This document shows, piece by piece, positions 34,372 through 43,097 of a stretch of DNA of 57,188 nucleotides (its first letter is position 1; each line of letters starts with the position of its first letter). This DNA is from an uncultured Methanobrevibacter sp. Its GTDB lineage: Archaea; Methanobacteriota; Methanobacteria; Methanobacteriales; Methanobacteriaceae. The translations under genes were made by a program, and so were the position numbers. The stretch is taken from contig NZ_OMWA01000012.1 in the NCBI RefSeq assembly GCF_900314615.1, forward strand, positions 1-57,188, read 5' to 3'. The notes under the pieces are model-generated. The model saw only the letters and a list, made by a program, of their open reading frames with translations, was not told the DNA's origin and ran no database searches.

Positions 34372-36618
34372 TTAAGCACCTCCTGTACCTTCAGGGTCTT
34401 TCAACGATTCTAATGCTAAAGTCACAACACCTTGAGCTTCTTGTTTAGTCATATTACGTGCATCAACAGGAACAGCACCTTCATGAACATGCACAATAGT
34501 AACATTACCATTACGCATACCATTAACACTATATTCTCCGTTTTCACGGACAACACCAAGTGTGCTCATTTTCATTTGAGGTGCATTGAAACCTTTAAGA
34601 ATGTTACCTGCGTAGTCTTTTGCAGCATTGTATACATATTCACTTGACTCACCAATACGGCCAGGAATATCTGCAAACTCAATAGCTAATTTACGTTGAA
34701 TAATACCAGGTGAAGCAATACCAAGAGCACCTAATACTGCATTTTTAATATCATTACCGAAATTGGTTGCAGCAGATACTGCACTACTTACAGAATCTCT
34801 GATTCTATCCCCAATTTTAATAAATTCATTATATACTGAATCTGCCAAACCCATAATACCATTAATTACTGCTTGTTTGGCTTGATTAGCAAGACTTGCT
34901 GCGGCTGCAGCAGCAGCACCAGCAGCACTTGAAATTCGACCTGGAATTTGGCGCATGAAAGCACCTACTCTTCCAGGTATTTGTCGAATATGATTAATGA
35001 TACCGTTGAATATTCTTAAACCGGCTTGAACCGCATACATAGCTGCGGTAATACCGAAGGATAATATTCTCATTGAAGTTTGTTGTAAGAATTGCCAAAC
35101 CATTGGAGCAATTCTTCTTGCAGCATTAGTTATTCCTTGTAATAATAATTGACCTGCTCTTGCTGCAAGCCTACCTATTTGAGTTGATAATATTCCAAAG
35201 TTGGTTATGATTCCCATTACGGCCTGTTCAAATGAGATTTCACCACTAAACAATCTTGAGATAACAGTTATGATTCTACCAATTGTTGTTGCGATTGGAG
35301 ATAATGCTGTGAACACTTGACCTGCGACATTGCTTATTGTACCAAACACTTGAGATGCAATATCTCCTAATGTTCCGAATGCATCGATTATGCCTCTTAC
35401 AATATCAGGGTTACTTCCACTATCTCCGAATAAATTAGTCCATGCTTCAGTAATCCATGAGAATACTGGTTGCATGAATTGCCATAATTGATTCAATGCA
35501 TCTTGAACTGCTTTGATAGCAGCTTTAACATGAGGGTTGTTTATGAATGCGCTCCATAACCTTTGCACACCGGCACTTATAGCAGCTAACATAGAGGATA
35601 CATCTGTCCACCATCCGAAGTAGATTCCCACTTCATATACTGCAACTGCGATTGCTGCTACTGCTGCAACTATTGCCCATAATGGAGCTCCTGCAACTGT
35701 TATGGCCATGAAACCACTTGCAGCACCATATAAGCTTGTGATGAAACCAGGCATTAATGCCATTAATCCACCTTCAGCTGCAGCTGCAACCGATAAAGCA
35801 CCTGCAAATAAACCGAATCCAACTGCAAGACCACCTATGAGTAATGCTCCTTGAGCCCAACCATTATCTTTAACAAAATCAATAGCTCCAATAATTGCAT
35901 TAGTCAATCCAAGGAAAGCAGGAGTTAAAGGTATGACAACATCTGCTAATAATCGTCCACCTGCAACAGTTAATGCTGACCATGCATCATCTAAATTGGT
36001 AATGTCTTTTGCAGTTTGTTCATACCCCATTTCATTCAAGGATTTATTCAACGCATCTATCAATCCTTTTTGGTCATTGAGGTCACCGCTCCAACCATTC
36101 TTCTTCAGAGTATCTTGAGTAATACCAATTTCCTGAAGTCTTTTGAATTGCCCATCTAATGCATCACTAACTGCAAGGATAGCATCTTCTTGAGTACGGC
36201 CTTCACCAACAAATGTTGATGAAAGTGTAGCAGTCATTTTAGTTAAATCTGCAAGTTCAGACTTTGGCAAACCCAATTTAACTGCAATAGATTCTGCGGT
36301 TGCTCCTACTGCAGTCATGTCAACTTTACGGAAATCTTTTTGAAGATCATTAATTTGACTTCTGAAAGTTTCAGTTTCTTTAGCAGAGAGATTTAAACGG
36401 CCACCGAAATAATCCAATTGTTGACTTGAATTTATTGCTGCTCCGCCAGCTTCAACTAAACTGTTCACAAGGTCGTATCCAATCATCCCTGCAGCCATTC
36501 CTACAGCACTACTAACCATGCTTTTCATACTACTGGCTTTCTGCTCCACACTACTGAATGCACCGCCAGTATTGTCTTGTCCACGGATTCTGATTAAAAT
36601 ATCTGATACTGAAGGCAT
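34372..36618 (-). CDS. Tape measure protein
   Basis: 748 residues, long helical protein with an N-terminal coiled/helical region (GQDNTGGAFSSVEQKASSMK), several hydrophobic stretches at about 255-345 (GGLAVGFGLFAGALSVAAAA, APLWAIVAAVAAIAVAV) and a late Ala/Arg-rich helix region. Location after the overlapping chaperone pair is standard. The common rule of about 0.15 nm per residue predicts a tail of roughly 110 nm; that is inference. No lytic motif seen in it. Confidence 0.85.
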   Translation of the reverse strand: MPSVSDILIRIRGQDNTGGAFSSVEQKASSMKSMVSSAVGMAAGMIGYDLVNSLVEAGGAAINSSQQLDYFGGRLNLSAKETETFRSQINDLQKDFRKVDMTAVGATAESIAVKLGLPKSELADLTKMTATLSSTFVGEGRTQEDAILAVSDALDGQFKRLQEIGITQDTLKKNGWSGDLNDQKGLIDALNKSLNEMGYEQTAKDITNLDDAWSALTVAGGRLLADVVIPLTPAFLGLTNAIIGAIDFVKDNGWAQGALLIGGLAVGFGLFAGALSVAAAAEGGLMALMPGFITSLYGAASGFMAITVAGAPLWAIVAAVAAIAVAVYEVGIYFGWWTDVSSMLAAISAGVQRLWSAFINNPHVKAAIKAVQDALNQLWQFMQPVFSWITEAWTNLFGDSGSNPDIVRGIIDAFGTLGDIASQVFGTISNVAGQVFTALSPIATTIGRIITVISRLFSGEISFEQAVMGIITNFGILSTQIGRLAARAGQLLLQGITNAARRIAPMVWQFLQQTSMRILSFGITAAMYAVQAGLRIFNGIINHIRQIPGRVGAFMRQIPGRISSAAGAAAAAAASLANQAKQAVINGIMGLADSVYNEFIKIGDRIRDSVSSAVSAATNFGNDIKNAVLGALGIASPGIIQRKLAIEFADIPGRIGESSEYVYNAAKDYAGNILKGFNAPQMKMSTLGVVRENGEYSVNGMRNGNVTIVHVHEGAVPVDARNMTKQEAQGVVTLALESLKDPEGTGGA

Positions 36619-36663
36619 AAATTCAATCTCCCAAATAATTATAAAAAAAATAATATTTAATTT

Positions 36664-36870
36664 TTAGTTAAATTCACTTGTTTTCTCCTTAATCTCTTCT
36701 GCATGCTTAACTTCCGCTCTAATTTGTTGGGAATACTTCATAATTAAAAATTTAATGTCCCATGTGAATTTTTTCTGTATCACTTCCGAAACAGGAATGT
36801 TCAAATGTTTGGACACTCTGAAATAAACCTCTCCATAGAAAGAATTAGCTAGTTGGAAATAATTTTTCAT
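36664..36870 (-). CDS. Tail assembly chaperone, downstream frame (T-like)
   Basis: 68 residues (MKNYFQLANSFYGEVYFRVS onward), mostly helical, overlapping the end of the upstream chaperone gene by 26 bases in the +1 frame, directly before the tape measure gene. In many tailed phages such a pair is expressed as a G and G-T fusion by ribosomal frameshifting. Here the overlap contains TTA-TTT-C, where tRNA-Phe on TTT could slip +1 to TTC, but an ATG at the beginning of the frame also allows independent initiation. Confidence 0.65.
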   Translation of the reverse strand: MKNYFQLANSFYGEVYFRVSKHLNIPVSEVIQKKFTWDIKFLIMKYSQQIRAEVKHAEEIKEKTSEFN

Positions 36871-37579
36871 CTTGTTGATCTGTTAAACCAAGTCTATCTT
36901 CAACCTTGAACATGATAGCTGATTTAACAATGAATGGGAAATTAACCCAGAATTCTTTTCTAACTTCCACATCGGAACTGGAGTTAGGTAATCTTAATTG
37001 AGCTGCGAGGAATGTGTTCATTGAAGAAATTCTATTTTCACTTTGTTTATCTTCAATTTCTTTTGTGATTTTGTCCACGATTTGTTGTTCTTCAGGACTT
37101 ATCTCATGTCCTTGTTGTGACTTAGTCCATGCCTGCAATTCGTCCCTATTATAATCCTTGAATAAATCAACATGAGTTTGTAATGCAGGAACAACACTAC
37201 TATCGTCCAATGGAAGTATTTCAAATTCCATAGGATACCATTTTCCGTTTAATGGTACATTCACTTTTAACATTCTTGCGGATTTATCGTTCACTAATGC
37301 TAACCAGTCTTTTTCTGTTAAAATCATTTGTTCAGTATTTTCGTATGCTTCAACAGTTTCGGATGGTTTATGTTTACGGATATGTTCACGATATTTCTGC
37401 AATGTCATTTTCAGTAATGAAAATTCATCGTCGGATAGCTCTTCATGATTAATACATTTAGTTACAACCGCTTGTTCTTCAGCATCTAATTTGTCGAAAG
37501 GTAATTCTTCACATTCTTTAGGGAATTGTGTTTTTAACAAGTGTTTTTCCATTTTTTCTGCTTTTTTGTCTTTTGCCAT
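36845..37579 (-). CDS. Tail assembly chaperone, upstream frame (G-like)
   Basis: 244 residues, charged and helical, starting MAKDKKAEKMEKHLLK eight bases after AGGAGG. A longer reading adds a run of Phe/Leu from a poly-T/A tract with no ribosome site and is rejected. Positioned between tube protein and tape measure protein, overlapping the downstream frame. Contains ELPFDKLDAEEQAVVTKC and later MLKVNVPLNGKWYPMEFE, consistent with the chaperone family of myoviruses but without a diagnostic motif. Confidence 0.68.
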   Translation of the reverse strand: MAKDKKAEKMEKHLLKTQFPKECEELPFDKLDAEEQAVVTKCINHEELSDDEFSLLKMTLQKYREHIRKHKPSETVEAYENTEQMILTEKDWLALVNDKSARMLKVNVPLNGKWYPMEFEILPLDDSSVVPALQTHVDLFKDYNRDELQAWTKSQQGHEISPEEQQIVDKITKEIEDKQSENRISSMNTFLAAQLRLPNSSSDVEVRKEFWVNFPFIVKSAIMFKVEDRLGLTDQQDEKLFPTS

Positions 37580-37689
37580 GTACATGTCCTCCTCAAAAAA
37601 AAATAATCCATTAAAAAAAAATAATAATAATAATAAAAATCCCAAAAAAAAATTTAAAAAAAATAAAAGAAACAAAATTAATGGGATAT

Positions 37690-38076
37690 TTAACTTTGTT
37701 TCTTATAACCAGTAGCACCAAATTTGATACTGAAAGGTTTAACAGCATTCTCTTTACTTAACTCTTTAACATATGCTCCATACAAGACATCATCTTCAAT
37801 AAGATTTCCTGTAGATTCTTCAAAATCATATGAAGCAAGAGTATCTCTGATTTTTTGTTCCATTGCTTTTTTCAATGGTTTTCTTAATGCTGGGTCAATA
37901 CCACTTGCCTCTGCCTCAACGGTTTCTTTACCGAATTGAGTGCCGTAAGGGGTGGAACTATTAGTAGCGGTCAAATCGTCACTATCCATTTTGAAAGAAA
38001 TTTTAAATGACTCACATACAATTTCAATATCACCAAACATTAATTGAGATTCACCATAATAAATAGTATCAGCCAT
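37690..38076 (-). CDS. Tail tube protein
   Basis: 128 residues, beginning MADTIYYGESQLMFGDIE, with ATG preceded by AGGTGG; the GTG three codons earlier overlaps that site. Composition and the pattern SFKISFKMDSDDLTATNSST fit the beta-barrel inner tube proteins of contractile tails. It follows the sheath gene directly, the usual sheath-tube order. Confidence 0.8.
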   Translation of the reverse strand: MADTIYYGESQLMFGDIEIVCESFKISFKMDSDDLTATNSSTPYGTQFGKETVEAEASGIDPALRKPLKKAMEQKIRDTLASYDFEESTGNLIEDDVLYGAYVKELSKENAVKPFSIKFGATGYKKQS

Positions 38077-38087
38077 TATTACCACCT

Positions 38088-39257
38088 TTAACTAGTTGCT
38101 ATTGCTTTTACAGCAGGGTTTTTAATTTTAACGTTCACAAGAATTGCATTAGTACAGTTGATTCCTTGGATTTGACCGTTTAACTCCATATCATATTCTT
38201 CAGAATCAGATTCAACAAGAGTTAATTTGGTTCCGTCTCCAGTATCACTGTTGTAAGCAATCATTCTTTCAGCTTCAACTTCATCATCAATTACTGCATC
38301 AACTTTGGTCTGTGCTTTAACAAGATATGATGCAGTTTCATTTGCTTTGATTTGACTGAAAACTGCTTTGAACACTTCACGTAACAAGTGATCTGCATTA
38401 AATCTAGCATGGAATAAACTGTCTGCAGGTCTTGGGTTTAAAGCAAAAGCTGTGGAAGTACTGAGATTAATTCTACATACAACAAGGTCATCAACAACCT
38501 CATCAGTACCAAAGATAATACCTGCATTTTGCAATGCTAAAATTTCAGCATCAGTTCTGGCTTTGAATTCACCAGGTTCAACACTACGGAATGGTAAGAA
38601 ACCAGGTTCAATATAATATGGGGTGCAGCATAATCTTGCAGCATGTTTTCCAAAGAAATCAGGTTCAATTAAACCAAATCTTGATTTTAATATTCCTCCA
38701 GGATTTGGATTTAAAGCAATTAATTGAGCATCACTAGCACCGGCTTTGGTGGTGAATGCTGTACGAAGATTTAAGTTTGCAGTTTCAGTACTGATACTTG
38801 CACATGCAGCTGCAATGAAATCACTTATAGTATAGTTATTGTCAGTTATGCTTTCTGCTCCAACATAAAATTCAATGGTAGCTTTACGCATTGTTTTAGC
38901 AGTAGTTAATGCTGCTAACCATACATCTTTACTGGTTCCTGCACCTACATCAATAACATAGATGTATGGAATTCCAATCTGTTCACTTGACCTGACTTCA
39001 GCTTCTTCAAAAAAGTCTTTTAATGCAGCTAATAAAGGGTTAGTAGAAGTATCAGTTCCAATTCCACCATTTGCAATAGTACGGTTCACTTCTCCCCAGT
39101 TTCTAAAAGTTAATACTTGAGTACCATCAACTTTATAACCAGTTGCAGCTGAATTCCCAGTTTTACCAATCCATACTGGGATTTTTCCACCATTTCCCTG
39201 TAATTCAAACTCAGTAGTTTCATTAAGATACAAACCTGGTCGTTTTGTAATAGGCAT
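38088..39257 (-). CDS. Contractile tail sheath protein
   Basis: 389 residues. The N-terminus RPGLYLNETTEFELQGNGGK followed by IPVWIGKTGN and the C-terminal region after residue 300 (SLFHARFNADHLLREVFKAV) match the sheath family. This makes the virus myovirus-like, whereas the classical Methanothermobacter viruses psiM1/psiM2 have non-contractile tails. Followed by tube, chaperones and tape measure in standard order. Confidence 0.85.
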   Translation of the reverse strand: MPITKRPGLYLNETTEFELQGNGGKIPVWIGKTGNSAATGYKVDGTQVLTFRNWGEVNRTIANGGIGTDTSTNPLLAALKDFFEEAEVRSSEQIGIPYIYVIDVGAGTSKDVWLAALTTAKTMRKATIEFYVGAESITDNNYTISDFIAAACASISTETANLNLRTAFTTKAGASDAQLIALNPNPGGILKSRFGLIEPDFFGKHAARLCCTPYYIEPGFLPFRSVEPGEFKARTDAEILALQNAGIIFGTDEVVDDLVVCRINLSTSTAFALNPRPADSLFHARFNADHLLREVFKAVFSQIKANETASYLVKAQTKVDAVIDDEVEAERMIAYNSDTGDGTKLTLVESDSEEYDMELNGQIQGINCTNAILVNVKIKNPAVKAIATS

Positions 39258-39263
39258 AAATAT

Positions 39264-39476
39264 CTAGGCCTCCATAATTTTGTTAAATTCAGTTAAAGTC
39301 ATACTTGGCTCAATGTCTAAACGGCCGTATACTTCAACTTCTTCTTCATATTGTCTGAGTAAACCTGCACGAGAAAGATTCATTATAATGAGTGGGTAGT
39401 GCAAATCGGAATTAGACACTAATTCCACTAAGGTGAATTTTTCTTCTGAGGTTTCCTTTTTAGTCTTTTTTGTCAT
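39264..39476 (-). CDS. Small hypothetical protein upstream of the sheath
   Basis: 70 residues, Lys/Glu-rich start then SNSDLHYPLIIMNLSRAGLL. The start overlaps the stop of the tail terminator-like gene by four bases. It is in the position of small accessory tail proteins; function not recognised. Confidence 0.55.
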   Translation of the reverse strand: MTKKTKKETSEEKFTLVELVSNSDLHYPLIIMNLSRAGLLRQYEEEVEVYGRLDIEPSMTLTEFNKIMEA

Positions 39477-40147
39477 AATAAGTCCTCATTAACATGTAAG
39501 TTTTCACTGACTGCACCACCGATATTATAATATTCGTAGTAGCTAAAGTAGACTCGAATAATACTTCGCAATACAGGTGGATTAGTAGTTGTATCGTCTT
39601 GATTATAAGGTGGAGCAACGTGGAATGTTGCTCTTATAATATCAAATGCTGTGAAAATGTTTTTGTAATGATAATCGTATGGTTTGGGGCATTGGTTTTT
39701 AATTCCCCTTATAGAATGAGGGTTCACTTTACATTCTGTATCGAGAAATGTACAGTTTCCATTATCGTATTGTTGGCAGAATTTGTAATGATCCGATTGC
39801 ACCATGTAAAATAATGTCCTGACTTTATTGGTGATTTCTTCTCTTTGATGTTCATCATCACACCAGATGTGAACTCCTAAGTCTATTGCTAATTGTTCTT
39901 GTATGACTTGTTGAGAAATAGTTTTATCAGGCTGTTCAGGGTCATATTGAGGATGAGTGACGGGTATAGTGTAGTCACGGTTTGTGATGTGTTTGTTGAT
40001 AGTTGCAGTTCCACCGGAATCGTCAATCGTAATGCATGGAGTATGGTCATATGGGTAGTCTCTTTTTATCACATTGACTGGAGTACCATCGTTTAAAACG
40101 ATTCTTCCTTGAAGTATTTTTAATAATGCTTGTATTGGTTTAATCAT
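39473..40147 (-). CDS. Tail terminator-like protein
   Basis: About 224 residues. The first half (MIKPIQALLKILQGRIVLND, later PEQPDKTISQQVIQEQLAID) and the centre (EEITNKVRTLFYMVQSDHYK) resemble proteins that cap the tail at the neck. Four to six cysteines between residues 115 and 150 (FCQQYDNGNCTFLDTECKVN) may bind a metal. Placed between the HK97 gp10-like protein and the sheath, the expected order. Start uncertain between ATG and a TTG three codons earlier. Confidence 0.6.
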   Translation of the reverse strand: MIKPIQALLKILQGRIVLNDGTPVNVIKRDYPYDHTPCITIDDSGGTATINKHITNRDYTIPVTHPQYDPEQPDKTISQQVIQEQLAIDLGVHIWCDDEHQREEITNKVRTLFYMVQSDHYKFCQQYDNGNCTFLDTECKVNPHSIRGIKNQCPKPYDYHYKNIFTAFDIIRATFHVAPPYNQDDTTTNPPVLRSIIRVYFSYYEYYNIGGAVSENLHVNEDLL

Positions 40148-40148
40148 T

Positions 40149-40502
40149 TTATTCAAGCACTCCTTTTTTAGCCAATTGAGTTTTAAAAGTTCTACTCATG
40201 TAATTCTCACTATACAAACTATTAACAACAACTTGCGGATAGTTACGAGCTTCCATTTTACTGGTTCCAAAAACAACAAACACCCAATAATCCTGCCGGT
40301 TCCTGACAGTACCCAACTCAGGAGATATTGAAGTGGAATGACCTCTCATCAAAGCCCCTGTATCATAAGGACAAATCTTTTTACAACGAGATTCCGCTTC
40401 CAAAGTAGTGTTCTTGACAGTTATAGCTTCACACTCTTTGATAATCGACCTATTTATCTTCTTACGAAAACTAGGCTCAATTTCAACATCAACATCAATC
40501 AT
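40149..40502 (-). CDS. Tail completion protein, HK97 gp10-like
   Basis: 117 residues. The signature CPYDTGALMRGHS followed later by DYWVFVVFGTSKMEAR is typical of HK97 gp10-type neck proteins. It overlaps the start of the downstream gene by few bases, and the upstream connector gene also overlaps it, so the head-tail joining proteins are tightly coupled. Confidence 0.78.
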   Translation of the reverse strand: MIDVDVEIEPSFRKKINRSIIKECEAITVKNTTLEAESRCKKICPYDTGALMRGHSTSISPELGTVRNRQDYWVFVVFGTSKMEARNYPQVVVNSLYSENYMSRTFKTQLAKKGVLE

Positions 40503-40875
40503 CGGTAATCACCTTTGTAGGTTTCCGTTGTTTTTTAAGAACAAGTTTCGTATGTCGTGTAGGTGTAAAATGAGTGTTAACCATAGGGGTTCCGGTAATC
40601 TCATAAGTGTCAGGTTCTCCTTTGACTTTAACCAACATGCGAGGATTAACCTCAACATTAGAATCAATAATGGCCTTGTAAGTGTCAGTTAAAATCTCAC
40701 CAAACTCTTTCAAGGAATCATTAGGAGTCATAGGTTGGAAATTACACGGAACAGTCTCTTTAAGTGTGTATTCTCGCAATGGTTCATAATAAGAATTGAA
40801 TTCTGTGAGAGAATCAGTATATTCATATAACTCTAATTCAACATTAGGGAAATACACCATCCTCATCACAACCAT
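40495..40875 (-). CDS. Head closure (stopper)-like protein
   Basis: 126 residues, beta-rich, with YTLKETVPCNFQPMTPNDSL, a pattern found in small head-closure proteins that mention a short conserved Q-P-M/L element. It lies between the adaptor and gp10-like protein. Start uncertain: several in-frame starts (residues 1, 4, 6) lie close together and overlap the upstream gene. Confidence 0.62.
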   Translation of the reverse strand: MVVMRMVYFPNVELELYEYTDSLTEFNSYYEPLREYTLKETVPCNFQPMTPNDSLKEFGEILTDTYKAIIDSNVEVNPRMLVKVKGEPDTYEITGTPMVNTHFTPTRHTKLVLKKQRKPTKVITDD

Positions 40876-41465
40876 CTAACTTTTGGAGAATAACAATTAA
40901 TCTGTTTCAATGCATCAATACGACTGTAAATACGACTACCAAGATTATTCTTAGTATCATAACTAACACTAGTGTCCATTTCATGAATGGAAGTAATCTC
41001 TCCCATATCCTTATTATCATTAGAAAGATGATAGAAAACCATATCAGAAATCAAAGGATTAATCTTACCCGCAATCACATCATCAGATATTTTCTGATGA
41101 TATTCAATAACCAATAGGCCTTGTCTGATTCGAGTAAGATAGAATATTCCCGCAGTTTCATCAATGATATAGTCTTCATCAACAGTTAATTCAACATTAT
41201 CAATCTTAAAAGAATCCACTTTACAAATAGGATACCAATCCGTTTCGAAAACATCCCCTCTGAAACGTTTAATGATTTGTTTTCGAGTTACTGGATCAAC
41301 TGGCAAACCAGTCAATGCAATAATCTCCTCTTTCTTCAAATCAATTAAACTTTGCAATACAGTTAAGTCTTCTAATTCAGAACTAGCAATCCCTTGTAAT
41401 TCTAAAAATGTTTTCAAGTCTTCAGGAGTAATTATTGCCAATTTTAATTCCTCCCAGTTTTTCAT
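40866..41465 (-). CDS. Head-tail adaptor (gp6-like connector)
   Basis: 199 residues. The N-terminal helical region (LETVLQSLIDLKKEEI-type, with ALTGLPVD), the central beta region (VDSFKIDNVELTVDEDYI) and the closing motif GLLVIEYHQKI fit the adaptor that docks on the portal. It is the first gene after the capsid and coiled-coil protein. Confidence 0.68.
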   Translation of the reverse strand: MKNWEELKLAIITPEDLKTFLELQGIASSELEDLTVLQSLIDLKKEEIIALTGLPVDPVTRKQIIKRFRGDVFETDWYPICKVDSFKIDNVELTVDEDYIIDETAGIFYLTRIRQGLLVIEYHQKISDDVIAGKINPLISDMVFYHLSNDNKDMGEITSIHEMDTSVSYDTKNNLGSRIYSRIDALKQINCYSPKVRWL

Positions 41466-41510
41466 TTAAAAAAAAAATAATAATAAAAAAAAATAATATG
41501 AAATTAATTT

Positions 41511-41786
41511 TTATCCATTATTTTCCAATGCTGCTAATCTTGCAAGAATAGTACCTTCAGCAGGTTCATCTGCATCACCAATTGCAGCTTTAACATCAAC
41601 CATATCTTTAGCTAAACCACCAGCACCGTCACCAGATGCTTTGCCCACAGTAGTTTTCAAAGTAGCAACATCTTCAGAAATACTGGATTCACCAGTTTCA
41701 GCAGCTTCAATTTCAGCAGCAAGAACATCAAAACGGTCTTCCTTACTAGCTTTTTGTTTTGTAGATAAATCATTAAATCTAACCAT
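41511..41786 (-). CDS. Small coiled-coil head protein (decoration/fibre candidate)
   Basis: 91 residues (MVRFNDLSTKQKASKEDRFD start), acidic, with heptad-like repeats ending ILARLAALENNG. The start at 41786 follows GGAGCG; an ORF extension of 44 residues upstream is derived from the capsid gene end in another frame and is rejected. Directly downstream of the major capsid gene, where head fibre or cement proteins are usual. Confidence 0.6.
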   Translation of the reverse strand: MVRFNDLSTKQKASKEDRFDVLAAEIEAAETGESSISEDVATLKTTVGKASGDGAGGLAKDMVDVKAAIGDADEPAEGTILARLAALENNG

Positions 41787-41829
41787 AAATAAGCACGCTC
41801 CAAATTTAAAAAAAAAATATGGGCAAAAT

Positions 41830-42912
41830 CTAGGAGTTAGATTTTGCATTTTTAGTGTAAGGTACAACAAGAGTGTCTTGGTCGTAATGGATTTTAGCGT
41901 CAGCTTTAGCAAGACCAACTACTTTGTAACCAATTTCATCAATATCAAATTGGTTTAAAACATCCATATCACGCATCATACCAAATACGATGTTGGAAGG
42001 TTCACCAATGAAAGCGTACCTTAATTTATCAATGTTGGAACCATTACCAGCCATTTTACCGGTGGTTGTGTTGAATTTTTGATTGTCCCAACCATGTCTG
42101 GTGCTTCTGAGAATGTTGTCTTGTTTAACTTCCATTCCCATAACCATTGGGATTTTACCATCCTTAAGGACTGCTTCTCCAAGGTTGTCTTCACGAGCTG
42201 CAATGTCCCTTACAAGTTTAGTGTACATGGAAGGTGGGACAACAATGTTAGCGTTTTTCATGTTACCGTCTTGTTCAACGTAGATTTCTGCTGCATCAAG
42301 TAAACCATCCAATGCAGTATTACTGTATACTAATGGTGCGAAACCTTCAGCATCAGTAGTAGCATCTGCTTGAATAGCTTTTGCTTGAGCAAGTAAACCA
42401 TTGGTTGCAGTGAAACCAGTTCTTTCACCAGTTTGAGTGGCAACACTAGTGTCAGCGTAGATACCGTATCTTTCCATAGCAGGACCCATTTCAGTACCTA
42501 ATAAACCTAACCATTTAGCAAGGAAGTCTTCGCCTTCAATGTTTTCATCGATGAAGTTTAAAGGAATAATGGTTTTAGCTTGTAAAGGTTGAGCTAATAA
42601 TTGTTTCCTTTTTAATACTGGTGCGGTTTCGTTACTGGTTAAACCAGTAGAAGCACCGGTGGATGCATTTCTTTGAATGTCGAAATCTAATTCAATACCG
42701 AGGTCATCAATATCATGTTGTAATGATCTCATTTTAATTACTCTGGATTGTTCGAGTAATACAGGTTCATCAGTTACTCTGGTGAAAAAGTCATCAAAGG
42801 TAGGTTCAGCCCAACCAGGGTTGAGGTCACCAGAAGCATTGAAAGCTGCGTCTGCAAATTTCATGTTAAAATTTTCTTGACTTAAAATTTTTTCTTCAAT
42901 TGTAGTTGACAT
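41830..42912 (-). CDS. Major capsid protein (HK97 fold)
   Basis: 360 residues starting MSTTIEEKILSQENFNMKF, with GGAGG eight to ten bases before ATG. The layout, with an N-terminal arm, an E-loop region (VLEQSRV-type, IELDFDIQRN), the A-domain (ILRSTRHGWDNQKFN, FIGEPSNIVFGMMRDMDVLN) and the end YDQDTLVVPYTK, fits the HK97-fold capsid family. Flanked by protease/scaffold upstream. The mRNA leader carries a long hairpin at 42955-43029. Confidence 0.85.
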   Translation of the reverse strand: MSTTIEEKILSQENFNMKFADAAFNASGDLNPGWAEPTFDDFFTRVTDEPVLLEQSRVIKMRSLQHDIDDLGIELDFDIQRNASTGASTGLTSNETAPVLKRKQLLAQPLQAKTIIPLNFIDENIEGEDFLAKWLGLLGTEMGPAMERYGIYADTSVATQTGERTGFTATNGLLAQAKAIQADATTDAEGFAPLVYSNTALDGLLDAAEIYVEQDGNMKNANIVVPPSMYTKLVRDIAAREDNLGEAVLKDGKIPMVMGMEVKQDNILRSTRHGWDNQKFNTTTGKMAGNGSNIDKLRYAFIGEPSNIVFGMMRDMDVLNQFDIDEIGYKVVGLAKADAKIHYDQDTLVVPYTKNAKSNS

Positions 42913-42954
42913 AAAAAATATCCTCCATAATAGGTGTTTTTTAAAATGGTCTTC

Positions 42955-43029
42955 CTTTTTAGCAAAAGAATATTTTTTAAAAGGTAATCCTAGCATTAGC
43001 TAACTGGGATTTAGTTTTTTGCTAAAAAG
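42955..43029 (-). promoter_or_regulatory. Long hairpin in the leader of the capsid gene
   Basis: Perfect 13-base arms (CTTTTTAGCAAAA at 42955-42967, TTTTGCTAAAAAG at 43017-43029) enclose a 49-base loop that contains a second small stem (TAGC with GCTA). It lies 43 bases upstream of the capsid start on the minus strand. It could be an RNA processing, stability or translation-control element that raises capsid output over the protease. Confidence 0.5.
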
Positions 43030-43097
43030 AGTAAGTATCAAATAGTTTTTTGTTTAAAAAATAAAAATACAAACAATTAAAACATTAAATTAAATTT

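Noticed and set aside
37580..37675. Hydrophobic N-terminal extension (Phe/Leu-rich) on the chaperone gene
   Set aside because: It comes from a poly-A/T tract, and AGGAGG stands right before the internal ATG at 37579.
37590..37690. A/T homopolymer tract as an origin or regulatory element
   Set aside because: Simple low-complexity spacer between tube and chaperone genes; no repeats or dyads that would support more.
41787..41918. N-terminal extension of the coiled-coil head protein
   Set aside because: It is the capsid gene's 3' end read in another frame; GGAGCG marks the start at 41786.
42913..42996. Longer N-terminus for the capsid protein
   Set aside because: The extra residues run through the leader hairpin arm, and a good GGAGG lies before the ATG at 42912.
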